Shown here: piece by piece, positions 34,141 through 42,058 of the stretch
Position numbering within the stretch: the stretch's first letter is position 1
Layout of the letters: each line of letters opens with the position of its first letter
NCBI GenBank assembly: GCA_018401375.1
Contig: JAGYKR010000015.1
Location: 1 to 51,449, forward strand
Reading direction: 5' to 3'
DNA length: 51,449 nt
Source of the DNA: Ilumatobacteraceae bacterium
Lineage (GTDB): Bacteria; Actinomycetota; Acidimicrobiia; Acidimicrobiales; Ilumatobacteraceae
Position numbers and translations under genes: made by a program
The notes under the pieces: model-generated
The model's input: the letters and a program-made list of their open reading frames with translations, nothing else
Told to the model about the DNA's origin: nothing
Databases searched by the model: none

Positions 34141-34773
34141 TCAGGGGAGTCTCAGGAACGAATCCACAAACCCATCGATGACCTCGGCGAGGTGGGCGTC
34201 GCTCGGGCGTTGGCGATCAATGTCGGCCACGACCAGTCCGGTGTTGTAGGACATGATGAGCACTGCGAGGGCCCGAGGATCGCGATCCTTGCGCACGAGA
34301 TCTCGTGCTTGGCCGATCAGAATGACCTTTTCCAATTCGTCCACGAGGGTGGACTGGGCATCAGCGATCACATCGAGCAGATCGGGCCGGGGGAGCGCAG
34401 CGCCGATCGCCATGAGGCGGGTGGCCCGACCAGAGGCTCTGTCGATGGTGACAATCTGACGGGTCACCAATGCGATGAACTCCCGGAGGTCTTGAACATT
34501 GGTGGTCTCTCGGGCCTTCTTCTCGAGGGCTTTGATGTCATCGTTAACTACCGAAGAGAACCGGAGCATCTGAGCCTCTTGGATTAGGCCCTCGCGACCG
34601 CCGAAGTAATACGAGATCATTCCTTGGGTCACACCGGCCTCTCGTGCCACAGTGCTGATCCGGACCGCAGCTTCGCCTCCCTCATCGATGGCTCTCACAG
34701 CCGCCTCAACGATGCGCTGACGAGCGGATTGATCCTGGTCGTCGGAGAGTGTGTTCTCTTTCACATGTCGCAT
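34141..34773 (-). CDS. TetR family transcriptional regulator
   Basis: The 210-aa protein has a normal TetR N-terminal helix-turn-helix (VRISTVAREAGVTQGMISYYFGGREGL) and a C-terminal domain ending in SYNTGLVVADIDRQRP, similar to BetI/TetR_C6-type regulators. ATG 34773 is preferred; ATG 34782 is also possible. It is the intact partner of the pseudogene immediately downstream and probably controls the dioxygenase-ligase-SDR module on the other strand. Confidence 0.9.
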   Translation of the reverse strand: MRHVKENTLSDDQDQSARQRIVEAAVRAIDEGGEAAVRISTVAREAGVTQGMISYYFGGREGLIQEAQMLRFSSVVNDDIKALEKKARETTNVQDLREFIALVTRQIVTIDRASGRATRLMAIGAALPRPDLLDVIADAQSTLVDELEKVILIGQARDLVRKDRDPRALAVLIMSYNTGLVVADIDRQRPSDAHLAEVIDGFVDSFLRLP

Positions 34774-34855
34774 CGTAGTCATGGGAGTGCTCGCCGTTCT
34801 CGAACCCAAGTGCAGGATGCGCAGTCAGGCGAGATGCAGCAGAGGAGGTCAGTGA

Positions 34856-35293
34856 TCAGGCCCGCACCGAGGAGAACTGAGATTGCTGGAGGGCCGCCAT
34901 GTAGGCCGATAACAGCAACTCGCGACGCACTGAGTCCAAACGGTGATCGGCAGCGATGAAGTCTTCGGCTGAACGGAGTTCTTCGACGTACCCAGCAGCC
35001 CGCAGGACGTGACCTCGCGCCAGACCGCAAACGTCTTCGAGGCGGATGAGGTCATCGAGGGAGGGCTCCACATCGCCGGTGGACCACCGAGAGATCGTGT
35101 TTTGCGCAACGCCCAGAATTTCTGCGAGCTGCACTTGAGTGAACTTGCCCCGGTATGCCGCACGAATTGCCGCACCGCGTTGAGCCGATGTGGGGCGTGC
35201 TTCACTACTTGTGTACCGGGTGCTTGTGTGCCGGGTGGCCTTCATCCGGCGACCGATGGGAGTAGGTGCTGTGGGCTGGGCGGACTTGGGCAT
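34856..35293 (-). CDS. XRE-family helix-turn-helix regulator
   Basis: The 145-aa protein has a Thr/Arg-rich N-terminal tail, then an XRE/Cro-type HTH at about 52-85 (QLAEILGVAQNTISRWSTGD, followed by PSLDDLIRLEDVCGL). The C-terminal 50 residues are helical. Targets are unknown; the dyad TTGGCC-TTAT-GGCCAA at 35397-35412, about 100 bp upstream, could be its own operator. Confidence 0.88.
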   Translation of the reverse strand: MPKSAQPTAPTPIGRRMKATRHTSTRYTSSEARPTSAQRGAAIRAAYRGKFTQVQLAEILGVAQNTISRWSTGDVEPSLDDLIRLEDVCGLARGHVLRAAGYVEELRSAEDFIAADHRLDSVRRELLLSAYMAALQQSQFSSVRA

Positions 35294-35396
35294 CGGACTT
35301 CCTTATCGTGCGTCGAAGGTGGCCGGGAGATCAGTAGTTGAAATATCTTTAACGTGGATGACGATACCTGTCAGCGGCCTTGGCTTCCAGTGGTAT

Positions 35397-35412
35397 TTGG
35401 CCTTATGGCCAA
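35397..35412. promoter_or_regulatory. Short perfect dyad upstream of the xre gene
   Basis: TTGGCC-TTAT-GGCCAA is a perfect 6-bp inverted repeat in the 216-bp gap between the acyltransferase stop and the xre start. A second loosely palindromic pair, CAACTG and CAGTTG, lies just beside it. Autoregulation by the XRE protein is plausible but untested. Confidence 0.45.
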
Positions 35413-35509
35413 CTGTCGGATTGAAATAGCCAGTTGTCCATAACGGTCAAACGCTTAAGGGAGTTGTGGGCAACGAGTCAGCCGGATCAGGTCAGCTCTG
35501 TGAAGACGT

Positions 35510-37708
35510 TTAAGTGCCGGCTGCCAGCGCATCAAGAACCGGACCGAGAACCTCCCTCAGAGCCGGTGCCAACCAACGCACGATGGTGTCGCTGAGATGA
35601 TGCTCATCACGGTAAACGAGCAGGTTGCCCACTACCACGGGGCATTGGTCTCCCACACACAGCCAGCGGTCCGGCCGGATCAGGCCTACCTGGCGCGGTA
35701 TGACCACCTCGGTGATTGCGCCGGTGACTTTTTGGAGGCGATCTGCTCTGACCCCTCGGCCTGGATTGCAGACCGAGATTGCAAATCGATTGGCGGCGAG
35801 ACAGGCCGGTGTCGCCTCAGATGGGTCAGGGGAATCGCCCATGATCACCGGTTCGATCCCGTCGGATCGCAGCTCATCCAATAACGGTGGCAGGTGCTCG
35901 GACCACGCGGAGGCCGGGACCGCCCCTTGGCCATCGGCAGCGAGTAGCGCGTAGTACTGACTGAGCACGACGAGATCCACTCGCTCGGCGCGCAGGTACT
36001 CGCGCACGCTCGCCCGCCACGGACCACAGTGGGTAAAGGTCTGTCCGGCCTGACGATTAAAGGTCATCACATCAATCACCGGGCATCCACCCTGAGTGAG
36101 CACGATCAGACGCCAGTTACGTTCCCGAGCGATCTGATCAAGTGCCGCAAACCATTGGCTCGCGTGAGAGTCACCCCACAGGGCCATCGTGTGGTGGCCG
36201 TCGGGGTCACCGAAGATGCAATCTGAGCGCACGCTGACGGCGAAGTATTGCTGGCATCCACTCGTGTAGGCGGTCCCGAGGTCCGCGTCGGCTTGGCGCA
36301 GGCCGGGCCGGAGATTGTCGGGAACCACCATGGTGGCCAGGGCCTGCACAACAGCGGGGAGGGGATCAGCATCGCTCATATCGATCGGGGTCAGCACCGG
36401 CGGTGGCTGTGACGGGCCGACTTGCGTTGTGGCAGAACTGGTAGATGACTGTGTCGTCTCGGAGGGGATCGGGTCCGATCCTTCGTCTGGACTTTCGGCC
36501 AACGTCTCGCTGATTGAGATTGGCTCGGCAGCAATGACCCCGGTACGGAGATCGCTGCGGAAGGTGGTCAGGGCAATCGCTGCGCTCAGCACGAGGATCA
36601 TCGATCCAGCACCGAGCACATAACTCCAGCGCGGGAGGTGGGCTAAGGCTGTTGAGGAGCGGATCGGATTCTCAATGAGGCGAAACCCGAGTTCGCTGAG
36701 TCCTGCCGTGAGGATCAGCGCACCGAGCGCAGCCGCAAGACCCCATGAGGAGCCGGGAAAGTAGCGCTCGAGGGCGACTTTGCCGAGGATGATGACCGGC
36801 CAATGCCACAGATAGAGCGAATAGGACCGGGCCCCGACCCACTGCATCCAGCGCATCTCGAGGAATCCTCGCCGTGGACTGTGCTCGTCGATCTGTGCGC
36901 AACAGCCGGCCGCAAGGATCACGCCGGTGGCCGCCACGGGCAGTACGGCCGCCACCCCCGGAAACACTGTGACTCCAGAAAAGGTGATCATGGCGATCCC
37001 GATCCCGGCCAGACCGAGTGCGGTCAAGATTGCGGCAAAGCGGCGGGGAATCTGACTGAGGGTGGGGCTCGCCGTGGCGAGCAGAGCCCCAAAGCCGAGT
37101 TCCCAGGCGCGAGTATGCAGCCCAAAGTAGGACCAGGCGGCCTGCACGGGAGTGAAAACCGCACTCGCTGTGAAGGACGCAGCGATGACCACCACCACGA
37201 TCCCGGCGATACGGCCCCGCACGGAACGGGCCCGATAGGTGCCGATCACAATGAGTGCAGGCCACACTAGATAGAACTGTTCTTCCACCGAGAGCGACCA
37301 GTAGTGCTGCACCGGTGAGGGGACCTCGGTGGAGGCCAAATAGTCCGTGCCTTGAGCGGCAAACTCGAGGTTGGATACGAATAACGCAGAGGCCGCAATC
37401 TCTCTGGCAAGGTCCGACCATTGCAAGGGGTTGATGACCGCTGCACCGACGATGGCGGTGAGGACGAGCACAACCGTGGAGATCGGGAGCAATCGGCGTA
37501 TCCGCCGGGCATAAAACGACCCGATCGCAATCTTTGAGGTGCGGGTGCGTTCGGCGATCAGAAGTGAGGTGATCAAAAAGCCCGAGATAACGAAGAACAC
37601 GTCCACGCCCACGTAGCCGCCGCTCATACCCGGCAGGTCGAAGTGGTAAGCCATGACGGCGATGACAGCGAAGGCTCGTAGTCCCTCGATGTCTGGGCGG
37701 TGTTGCAC
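35510..37708 (-). CDS. Acyltransferase-3 / SGNH O-acetyltransferase (OafA-like)
   Basis: The 732-aa membrane enzyme has an N-terminal acyltransferase-3 domain with about ten helices (RPDIEGLRAFAV, the FFVISGFLIT motif, RRIRRLLP) and, after a Ser/Thr/Pro linker (about 400-440), a C-terminal SGNH domain: LWGDSHASQW with nucleophile Ser, and YRDEHHLS (Asp-x-x-His) near the end. It is expected to O-acylate a cell-surface glycan or other polymer. The gene stands alone, but glycan enzymes occur 6 kb downstream. Confidence 0.93.
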   Translation of the reverse strand: MQHRPDIEGLRAFAVIAVMAYHFDLPGMSGGYVGVDVFFVISGFLITSLLIAERTRTSKIAIGSFYARRIRRLLPISTVVLVLTAIVGAAVINPLQWSDLAREIAASALFVSNLEFAAQGTDYLASTEVPSPVQHYWSLSVEEQFYLVWPALIVIGTYRARSVRGRIAGIVVVVIAASFTASAVFTPVQAAWSYFGLHTRAWELGFGALLATASPTLSQIPRRFAAILTALGLAGIGIAMITFSGVTVFPGVAAVLPVAATGVILAAGCCAQIDEHSPRRGFLEMRWMQWVGARSYSLYLWHWPVIILGKVALERYFPGSSWGLAAALGALILTAGLSELGFRLIENPIRSSTALAHLPRWSYVLGAGSMILVLSAAIALTTFRSDLRTGVIAAEPISISETLAESPDEGSDPIPSETTQSSTSSATTQVGPSQPPPVLTPIDMSDADPLPAVVQALATMVVPDNLRPGLRQADADLGTAYTSGCQQYFAVSVRSDCIFGDPDGHHTMALWGDSHASQWFAALDQIARERNWRLIVLTQGGCPVIDVMTFNRQAGQTFTHCGPWRASVREYLRAERVDLVVLSQYYALLAADGQGAVPASAWSEHLPPLLDELRSDGIEPVIMGDSPDPSEATPACLAANRFAISVCNPGRGVRADRLQKVTGAITEVVIPRQVGLIRPDRWLCVGDQCPVVVGNLLVYRDEHHLSDTIVRWLAPALREVLGPVLDALAAGT

Positions 37709-37757
37709 ATCGAGACGCTACAGCGACAGGAATCTGAGCCAAGGAACTGCTCTTGCA

Positions 37758-37791
37758 AATCCCGACAAAGACGGTCATGATTGTCGGGATT
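37758..37791. promoter_or_regulatory. Perfect 11-bp inverted repeat upstream of yeeE-like gene
   Basis: The arms AATCCCGACAA (37758-37768) and TTGTCGGGATT (37781-37791) are perfectly complementary around a 12-nt centre, between the divergent acyltransferase and YeeE-like genes, ending 36 bp before the YeeE start. The spacing (about 23 bp between arm centres, two helical turns) suits a dimeric or tetrameric repressor. An mRNA hairpin covering the leader is the alternative. Confidence 0.65.
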
Positions 37792-37827
37792 CAGGCCAGA
37801 GGTACTGGTCCGTGTAGAGGAGTATCA

Positions 37828-39105
37828 ATGTCACAGTCAATCCCCACGGTCCCAGATGGGACCGTCTCGCTTCCTTCCTCGGAAGAAATTGGTCGCAGCG
37901 CTATCGCTGCGGTTCAGACCCGAGCCGTGGGCATCGGGACAGCAGCATCGGTTGCCTTCGTCGGATACCTCGCCCTCTCCCAGGGGGCCGCAAAGGCCAC
38001 CTTGGGCCTCATCGGGCTTGCTCTCGGAGTGACCTTGTTCCACTCCCGCTTTGGTTTCACCTCGGCGTGGCGCCAACTCGTCTCGGTAGGACAGGGCCGC
38101 GCATTGCAGGCACACACTGTGATGTTGGCGATCGCCGTCGTCGTGTTCAGCGTGGTCATTTCGGGTGGAGCCGGATTTTTTGGTACTACGCCAGGTGGCT
38201 TCGTAGCCCCGATCACTTTGGCCTTGTTCCTTGGAGCAGCCCTGTTTGGAATTGGGATGCAACTTGGAGGCTCCTGCGCCTCAGGCACCCTCTTCGCGAC
38301 CGGTTCCGGGCATCTCGGGGTGGTCATCACGCTGGTGGGATTCATCGCCGGTTCGGCGATTGGAGTGGCGGGCTGGTCCTTTTGGACTTCGGGAGCCGGA
38401 TACGTCAAGTTCGCTGACCCATTCTCATTCACAGCGCGATTCGGCAGTTTCGGAGGGACCTTGATTGTTCTGGCCCTCCTGGGAGCGGTAGCGGCGATTG
38501 CCGAAGCCGTGATCCGCCGGCGGCGACCACCGGCCATCGAACAACCTCCGACGGCGGCTGGTCCGGCACGCATCCTGCGCGGTTCGTGGCCGATCTGGGC
38601 AGGAGCGATCGTGCTGGCGCTCCTCAACGTTGCTGTGTTGTCAGTGACGGGACGTCCATGGGGTGTGACGGCGGCGTTTCGTTTGTGGGGATCCAAAATC
38701 CTCGACGGAGCCGGTTTTGATGTGGCCTCTTGGTCCTACTGGAATCTTGCTTCGGGGCCACGGCCCGGCCTGACCGCTTCGATCTTCGCTGATAATGCTT
38801 CAGTGGCGAACTTCGGGATCATTCTCGGAGCGCTCGTCGCGTCGGCCGCCGCTGGCGGTTTCGCGGTGGCTCGGCGGATTCCCAGCGGGACCATCGCTGC
38901 GGGTCTGATCGGCGGAGCCATGATGGGCTACGGCGCCACGTTCGCTGCGGGTTGCAATATTGGTGCTTACTTCAGCGGCATCGCCTCGGGCAGCCTGCAC
39001 GGCTGGATCTGGGGGGCGAGTGCACTGGTGGGGACGTGGATCGGCCTGAAACTACGACCGCTGTTTGGCCTGTCTGTACCCAAGCCCACTGATTCCTCAT
39101 GCTGA
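37828..39105 (+). CDS. YeeE/YedE-family sulfur-compound transporter
   Basis: The 425-aa integral membrane protein of about ten helices contains both YeeE halves, each with the family's conserved cysteine segment: GIGMQLGGSCASGTLFATGSG and GYGATFAAGCNIGAYFSGIASGSLHGW. The family takes up thiosulfate (YeeE with a TusA-like partner) or is linked to selenium metabolism; no tusA-like gene is beside it here. ATG 37828 follows GAGGAGTATCA. A strong terminator follows at 39151. Confidence 0.9.
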   Translation: MSQSIPTVPDGTVSLPSSEEIGRSAIAAVQTRAVGIGTAASVAFVGYLALSQGAAKATLGLIGLALGVTLFHSRFGFTSAWRQLVSVGQGRALQAHTVMLAIAVVVFSVVISGGAGFFGTTPGGFVAPITLALFLGAALFGIGMQLGGSCASGTLFATGSGHLGVVITLVGFIAGSAIGVAGWSFWTSGAGYVKFADPFSFTARFGSFGGTLIVLALLGAVAAIAEAVIRRRRPPAIEQPPTAAGPARILRGSWPIWAGAIVLALLNVAVLSVTGRPWGVTAAFRLWGSKILDGAGFDVASWSYWNLASGPRPGLTASIFADNASVANFGIILGALVASAAAGGFAVARRIPSGTIAAGLIGGAMMGYGATFAAGCNIGAYFSGIASGSLHGWIWGASALVGTWIGLKLRPLFGLSVPKPTDSSC

Positions 39106-39114
39106 GAACAAAGA

Positions 39115-39141
39115 GATGAATTTCTAGGGATGAATTTCTAG
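39115..39141. repeat. 13-bp direct repeat
   Basis: GATGAATTTCTAG occurs at 39115-39127 and 39129-39141, directly after the YeeE-like stop and just before the terminator. No function is assigned. Confidence 0.75.
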
Positions 39142-39150
39142 CGCACGCGC

Positions 39151-39179
39151 AACGGCCCCCTCGCGACGAGGGGGCCGTT
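39151..39179. terminator. Bidirectional intrinsic terminator
   Basis: AACGGCCCCCTCG-CGA-CGAGGGGGCCGTT is a perfect 13-bp stem with a 3-nt loop, placed between the convergent yeeE-like and rhodopsin genes. It has GTT/AAC ends but no long T-run, as is usual for actinobacterial terminators. It can stop both transcripts. Confidence 0.88.
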
Positions 39180-39237
39180 CACGTGATTCGATCGCTTCAT
39201 CGGATGTGCCGACGGGGCGATCGTTAGAGATAACCGA

Positions 39238-40026
39238 TCAGGCCGAAGCGGGCTCGGCTTCCTCTAGCTCACCGTTATCCGCCTTGGTCTTGATGACCGC
39301 AATCGCGACCACCAACAGACCGAACAGCGGCTTGGCGAGCACGTCACCGAGGGAGTAGCCGACCTGACGAGCAACTTCAGCAGTGGCCTCGTTGTCGATC
39401 AGCGACGGGAGCATGTAGGCGATGGGATAGATACCCCAGGTGGCCAACAAGATGTAGCGCAGACCGTCGAGGATCTTGGCGATCCCGGCCTCTTGGCGGC
39501 CGAGAGACTTACCCAACTCCACGAACAACACATACAAGATGTAGAGGAACGGGATGGTGGACAAGACGCCCCACACGGTGCGAGCGGTGCTGTCGGCAGC
39601 GGCGATTTCGCCGGGGTAGCCGAGCACGATCATTGCAATCGCGGCGATAATCAAGCGCCACAGCAGGCTGCGAGTGGTGCTCTTGGCCAACTTCAGCACG
39701 ATTACCAGTTCGGCCAGCAACAGCGGCACCGTTAACAACCAGTCCACGTAGCGGTAGCCCTCATTGAATCCGGCTCCGGTCGCGGTGTACACCCCGTTCG
39801 CATAGGTGAATGCATCACCCCAGGACTCAAAGATCCGCCAGTAGTGATAGAACGCGATCGCTACAACGAGCGAGGTCAACGTCAATGCCATCTGATGCTT
39901 TTTGCCCACTTGGGACCGCATCAAGATGAAGAAGATGAATGCAGCTCCCATCGCCGCAATAGCGAAGGAGAACAGGTTGGAAACGAGATTGAATTGGTTT
40001 TCAGATAACTCAAGCGCAAGGTGCAT
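39238..40026 (-). CDS. Xanthorhodopsin-like light-driven proton pump
   Basis: The 262-aa seven-helix microbial rhodopsin binds retinal at Lys232 (DVLAKPLFG), with counterion partner Asp228. Helix C (YRYVDWLLTVPLLLAE) gives Asp95, Thr99 and Glu106, the DTE motif of outward proton pumps (acceptor and donor carboxylates). His61 lies 34 residues before Asp95, as in xanthorhodopsin (His62/Asp96). Leu103 at the tuning site predicts green absorption. Gly153 in VWGVLST replaces the bulky Trp of bacteriorhodopsin (W138), leaving the opening used by carotenoid antennae in xanthorhodopsin (Gly156). ATG 40026 follows AAAGGGATTCAA. No retinal or carotenoid gene is adjacent; marine Acidimicrobiia are known to carry such pumps. 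Confidence 0.95.
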   Translation of the reverse strand: MHLALELSENQFNLVSNLFSFAIAAMGAAFIFFILMRSQVGKKHQMALTLTSLVVAIAFYHYWRIFESWGDAFTYANGVYTATGAGFNEGYRYVDWLLTVPLLLAELVIVLKLAKSTTRSLLWRLIIAAIAMIVLGYPGEIAAADSTARTVWGVLSTIPFLYILYVLFVELGKSLGRQEAGIAKILDGLRYILLATWGIYPIAYMLPSLIDNEATAEVARQVGYSLGDVLAKPLFGLLVVAIAVIKTKADNGELEEAEPASA

Positions 40027-40201
40027 TTGAATCCCTTTCTGCCGGTGGACCCCCTTTAGGACAAGCCGGCTTTCCATGCGTAGTTCACATTTGGGGAAAT
40101 TGCCAGTATCTGAGGTCTGAAATTTTGCGGACTGGAACATTTCCGCCGGAAAACTGCGCCCGCTTCACACGGCTGAAACACCCACCTGTCAGACTGAGGC
40201 G
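40027..40201. promoter_or_regulatory. Divergent promoter region of the rhodopsin gene
   Basis: This 175-bp gap lies between the rhodopsin gene and the luciferase-like monooxygenase gene. It is locally AT-rich around 40085-40125 and holds a small dyad TTTCC-GCC-GGAAA near 40140. No regulator-binding site can be named. Confidence 0.4.
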
Positions 40202-41368
40202 ATGCGGATCGACGCCAACTTTTATGGAACTGTCCCAATGCCCGACGCCGGATTCGGAGGTCCCGCCTCGGTGGATCGCCGCTACGGCAACGACGATGTC
40301 GTGGCCTGCTACGAGAATCTGACCCATTGGGCGCGCACGATGGACCGGCTCGGCTACGACACGATGTGGTTGACCGAACACCATTTTCAGTACGAGGGCT
40401 ACGAGGTCACTCCTAACCTGATCCTGTTCGGACTGCATCTGGCCAAAGAGACCGAGCGGTTACGCCTCGGGCAGATGTTTAATGTGGTTCCTCAGTGGCA
40501 TCCGCTGCGTTTGGCTGAAGACGCCGCCACGATGCAGATCCTCACGGGGAATCGGATGCAGTTCGGAGTGGGCCGAGGCACCGTTCCACGGGAAGCCCAG
40601 TCACTCGGTGGTGTCGTGGCCTCTGGCGACAATGAGATGTCGGCGGAGTTGGACCGCATTAACCGCGAGTTGTTCGAGGAATCGATGGAGATCATCAAGG
40701 CCGCCTGGAGCCAGGAGCGATTCTCCTTTACCGGAAAGCATTTCGTGCTCCCGCCGGCAGGGATCCCTGATCGTGGCTCCACCGTGAAGGATCTGACGCT
40801 GATCCCTCGGCCGATCGCTCCGATCGACGTTTGGCAGGCAGTGACCTCGCCAGCCACTCTGGACTACTGCGCCCGAGTGGGCCACCACGGGGTGATGCCG
40901 GCCCGCGGGCTCGATGCCACAGCGGCGTGGTGGGAACGGTTCGGTGCTGAGGCCGCCTCCAACGGATGGGAACTCGGTCCCGGTGAGGCTCGCTGCCTAG
41001 CTCTCAATGTGCACATAGGCAGAACGCACGAAGAGGCGGTGGCCGGAGCCCGCAATCCCCACGATGAGTGGATCAAGTTTCTGTCCCCCTACGGCCGATT
41101 CCGTGGGTACGCGATGGCCGATGGGTCTCCTACGCCGTTTGATCACCGGCCCTCGCTGGAAGACACCATGGAACAGAAGCAGATGGCGATCGGATCGATC
41201 ACCGAGGTCACCGAGTTAATTGAGGCCTATCGCGATCGTCTCGGTGTGGAGCACCTGGTCTGCTTCTTCGATATGCCCGGTCTGACGCGGGAGCAGATGG
41301 ACGAGCAACTGACCTTGATGGCGACGGAGGTCGCTCCTCGCCTCGGTGTCACCATGAGCGCTGGTTGA
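40202..41368 (+). CDS. Luciferase-like (LLM) flavin-dependent monooxygenase
   Basis: The 388-aa TIM-barrel of the bacterial luciferase-like family shows the characteristic DTMWLTEHHF, a GQMFNVVPQWHPLRLAED segment and FGVGRG. It uses reduced flavin (FMNH2 or F420) and O2 or another acceptor; these two cofactors cannot be told apart here. It is divergent from the rhodopsin gene. Any functional tie is speculative. Confidence 0.9.
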   Translation: MRIDANFYGTVPMPDAGFGGPASVDRRYGNDDVVACYENLTHWARTMDRLGYDTMWLTEHHFQYEGYEVTPNLILFGLHLAKETERLRLGQMFNVVPQWHPLRLAEDAATMQILTGNRMQFGVGRGTVPREAQSLGGVVASGDNEMSAELDRINRELFEESMEIIKAAWSQERFSFTGKHFVLPPAGIPDRGSTVKDLTLIPRPIAPIDVWQAVTSPATLDYCARVGHHGVMPARGLDATAAWWERFGAEAASNGWELGPGEARCLALNVHIGRTHEEAVAGARNPHDEWIKFLSPYGRFRGYAMADGSPTPFDHRPSLEDTMEQKQMAIGSITEVTELIEAYRDRLGVEHLVCFFDMPGLTREQMDEQLTLMATEVAPRLGVTMSAG

Positions 41369-41437
41369 GCACGAACTCATGCGGGGCCAAGCAAGTCAGT
41401 GCATTGGCTGATTGGCCCCTAGAAAAAACCTGACAAT

Positions 41438-42058
41438 ATGAGGCCCATGATCGTTTATCGCCTCGACCGAGATCAGGCCCCTCGAACCTTGATCCTGCTG
41501 CATGGCTGGAGCGCCGAGCAACACCACCTCGCAGCCTATGTCCCGCTAGTCGATCCTGCCGGTCGATACACAGCGATCTGCCCGAGAGCACCCCATGATC
41601 TCCCTAACGGTGATGGCGCGTCTTGGTACGACCGTGAGGGGCCGAGCCCGGTCCCCGCATCTTTTCAGGCTTCGGTAGATCTGGTCGCCGAACTCATCGA
41701 ACGTGAATGTGGGCCCAAAGGCACCGAAAATTGCGTGATTGGGGGGTTCTCTCAAGGCGGGTTTTTAGCACTTGCGGTTGCGGGACGCGTCGGTGCGCCC
41801 CGTTTCGCCGGGGTGTGGGCCATGTGTTGTGGACTACCTGAGGTGGACGGTGTGACCCTCGACCTCGCAGCCGGTGCTGGCACACCGGCGTTAATCCAAG
41901 TCGGAGAGCAGGATCAGATCATTGTTCCTGCTCGTGGCCGTGCGGCCGCAGCAGCGCTGCGTGAGGCCGGATGGACGGTCACCGAACTCGGTTACGAGAT
42001 GGGCCACAGCCAGACGATTGAGATGATGGTGGATGCCCGAACCTGGCTCGCTCAGTGA
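41438..42058 (+). CDS. Alpha/beta-hydrolase (phospholipase/carboxylesterase family)
   Basis: The 206-aa hydrolase has an oxyanion segment LLHGWSAEQH, nucleophile elbow GFSQGG, an Asp in VGEQDQIIVP and the catalytic His in EMGHSQT. Size and motifs match the small lysophospholipase/carboxylesterase (EstB/YpfH-like) family. ATG 41438 is used; ATG 41447 is in frame. Its end overlaps the glycosyltransferase frame by 26 bp. Confidence 0.85.
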   Translation: MRPMIVYRLDRDQAPRTLILLHGWSAEQHHLAAYVPLVDPAGRYTAICPRAPHDLPNGDGASWYDREGPSPVPASFQASVDLVAELIERECGPKGTENCVIGGFSQGGFLALAVAGRVGAPRFAGVWAMCCGLPEVDGVTLDLAAGAGTPALIQVGEQDQIIVPARGRAAAAALREAGWTVTELGYEMGHSQTIEMMVDARTWLAQ

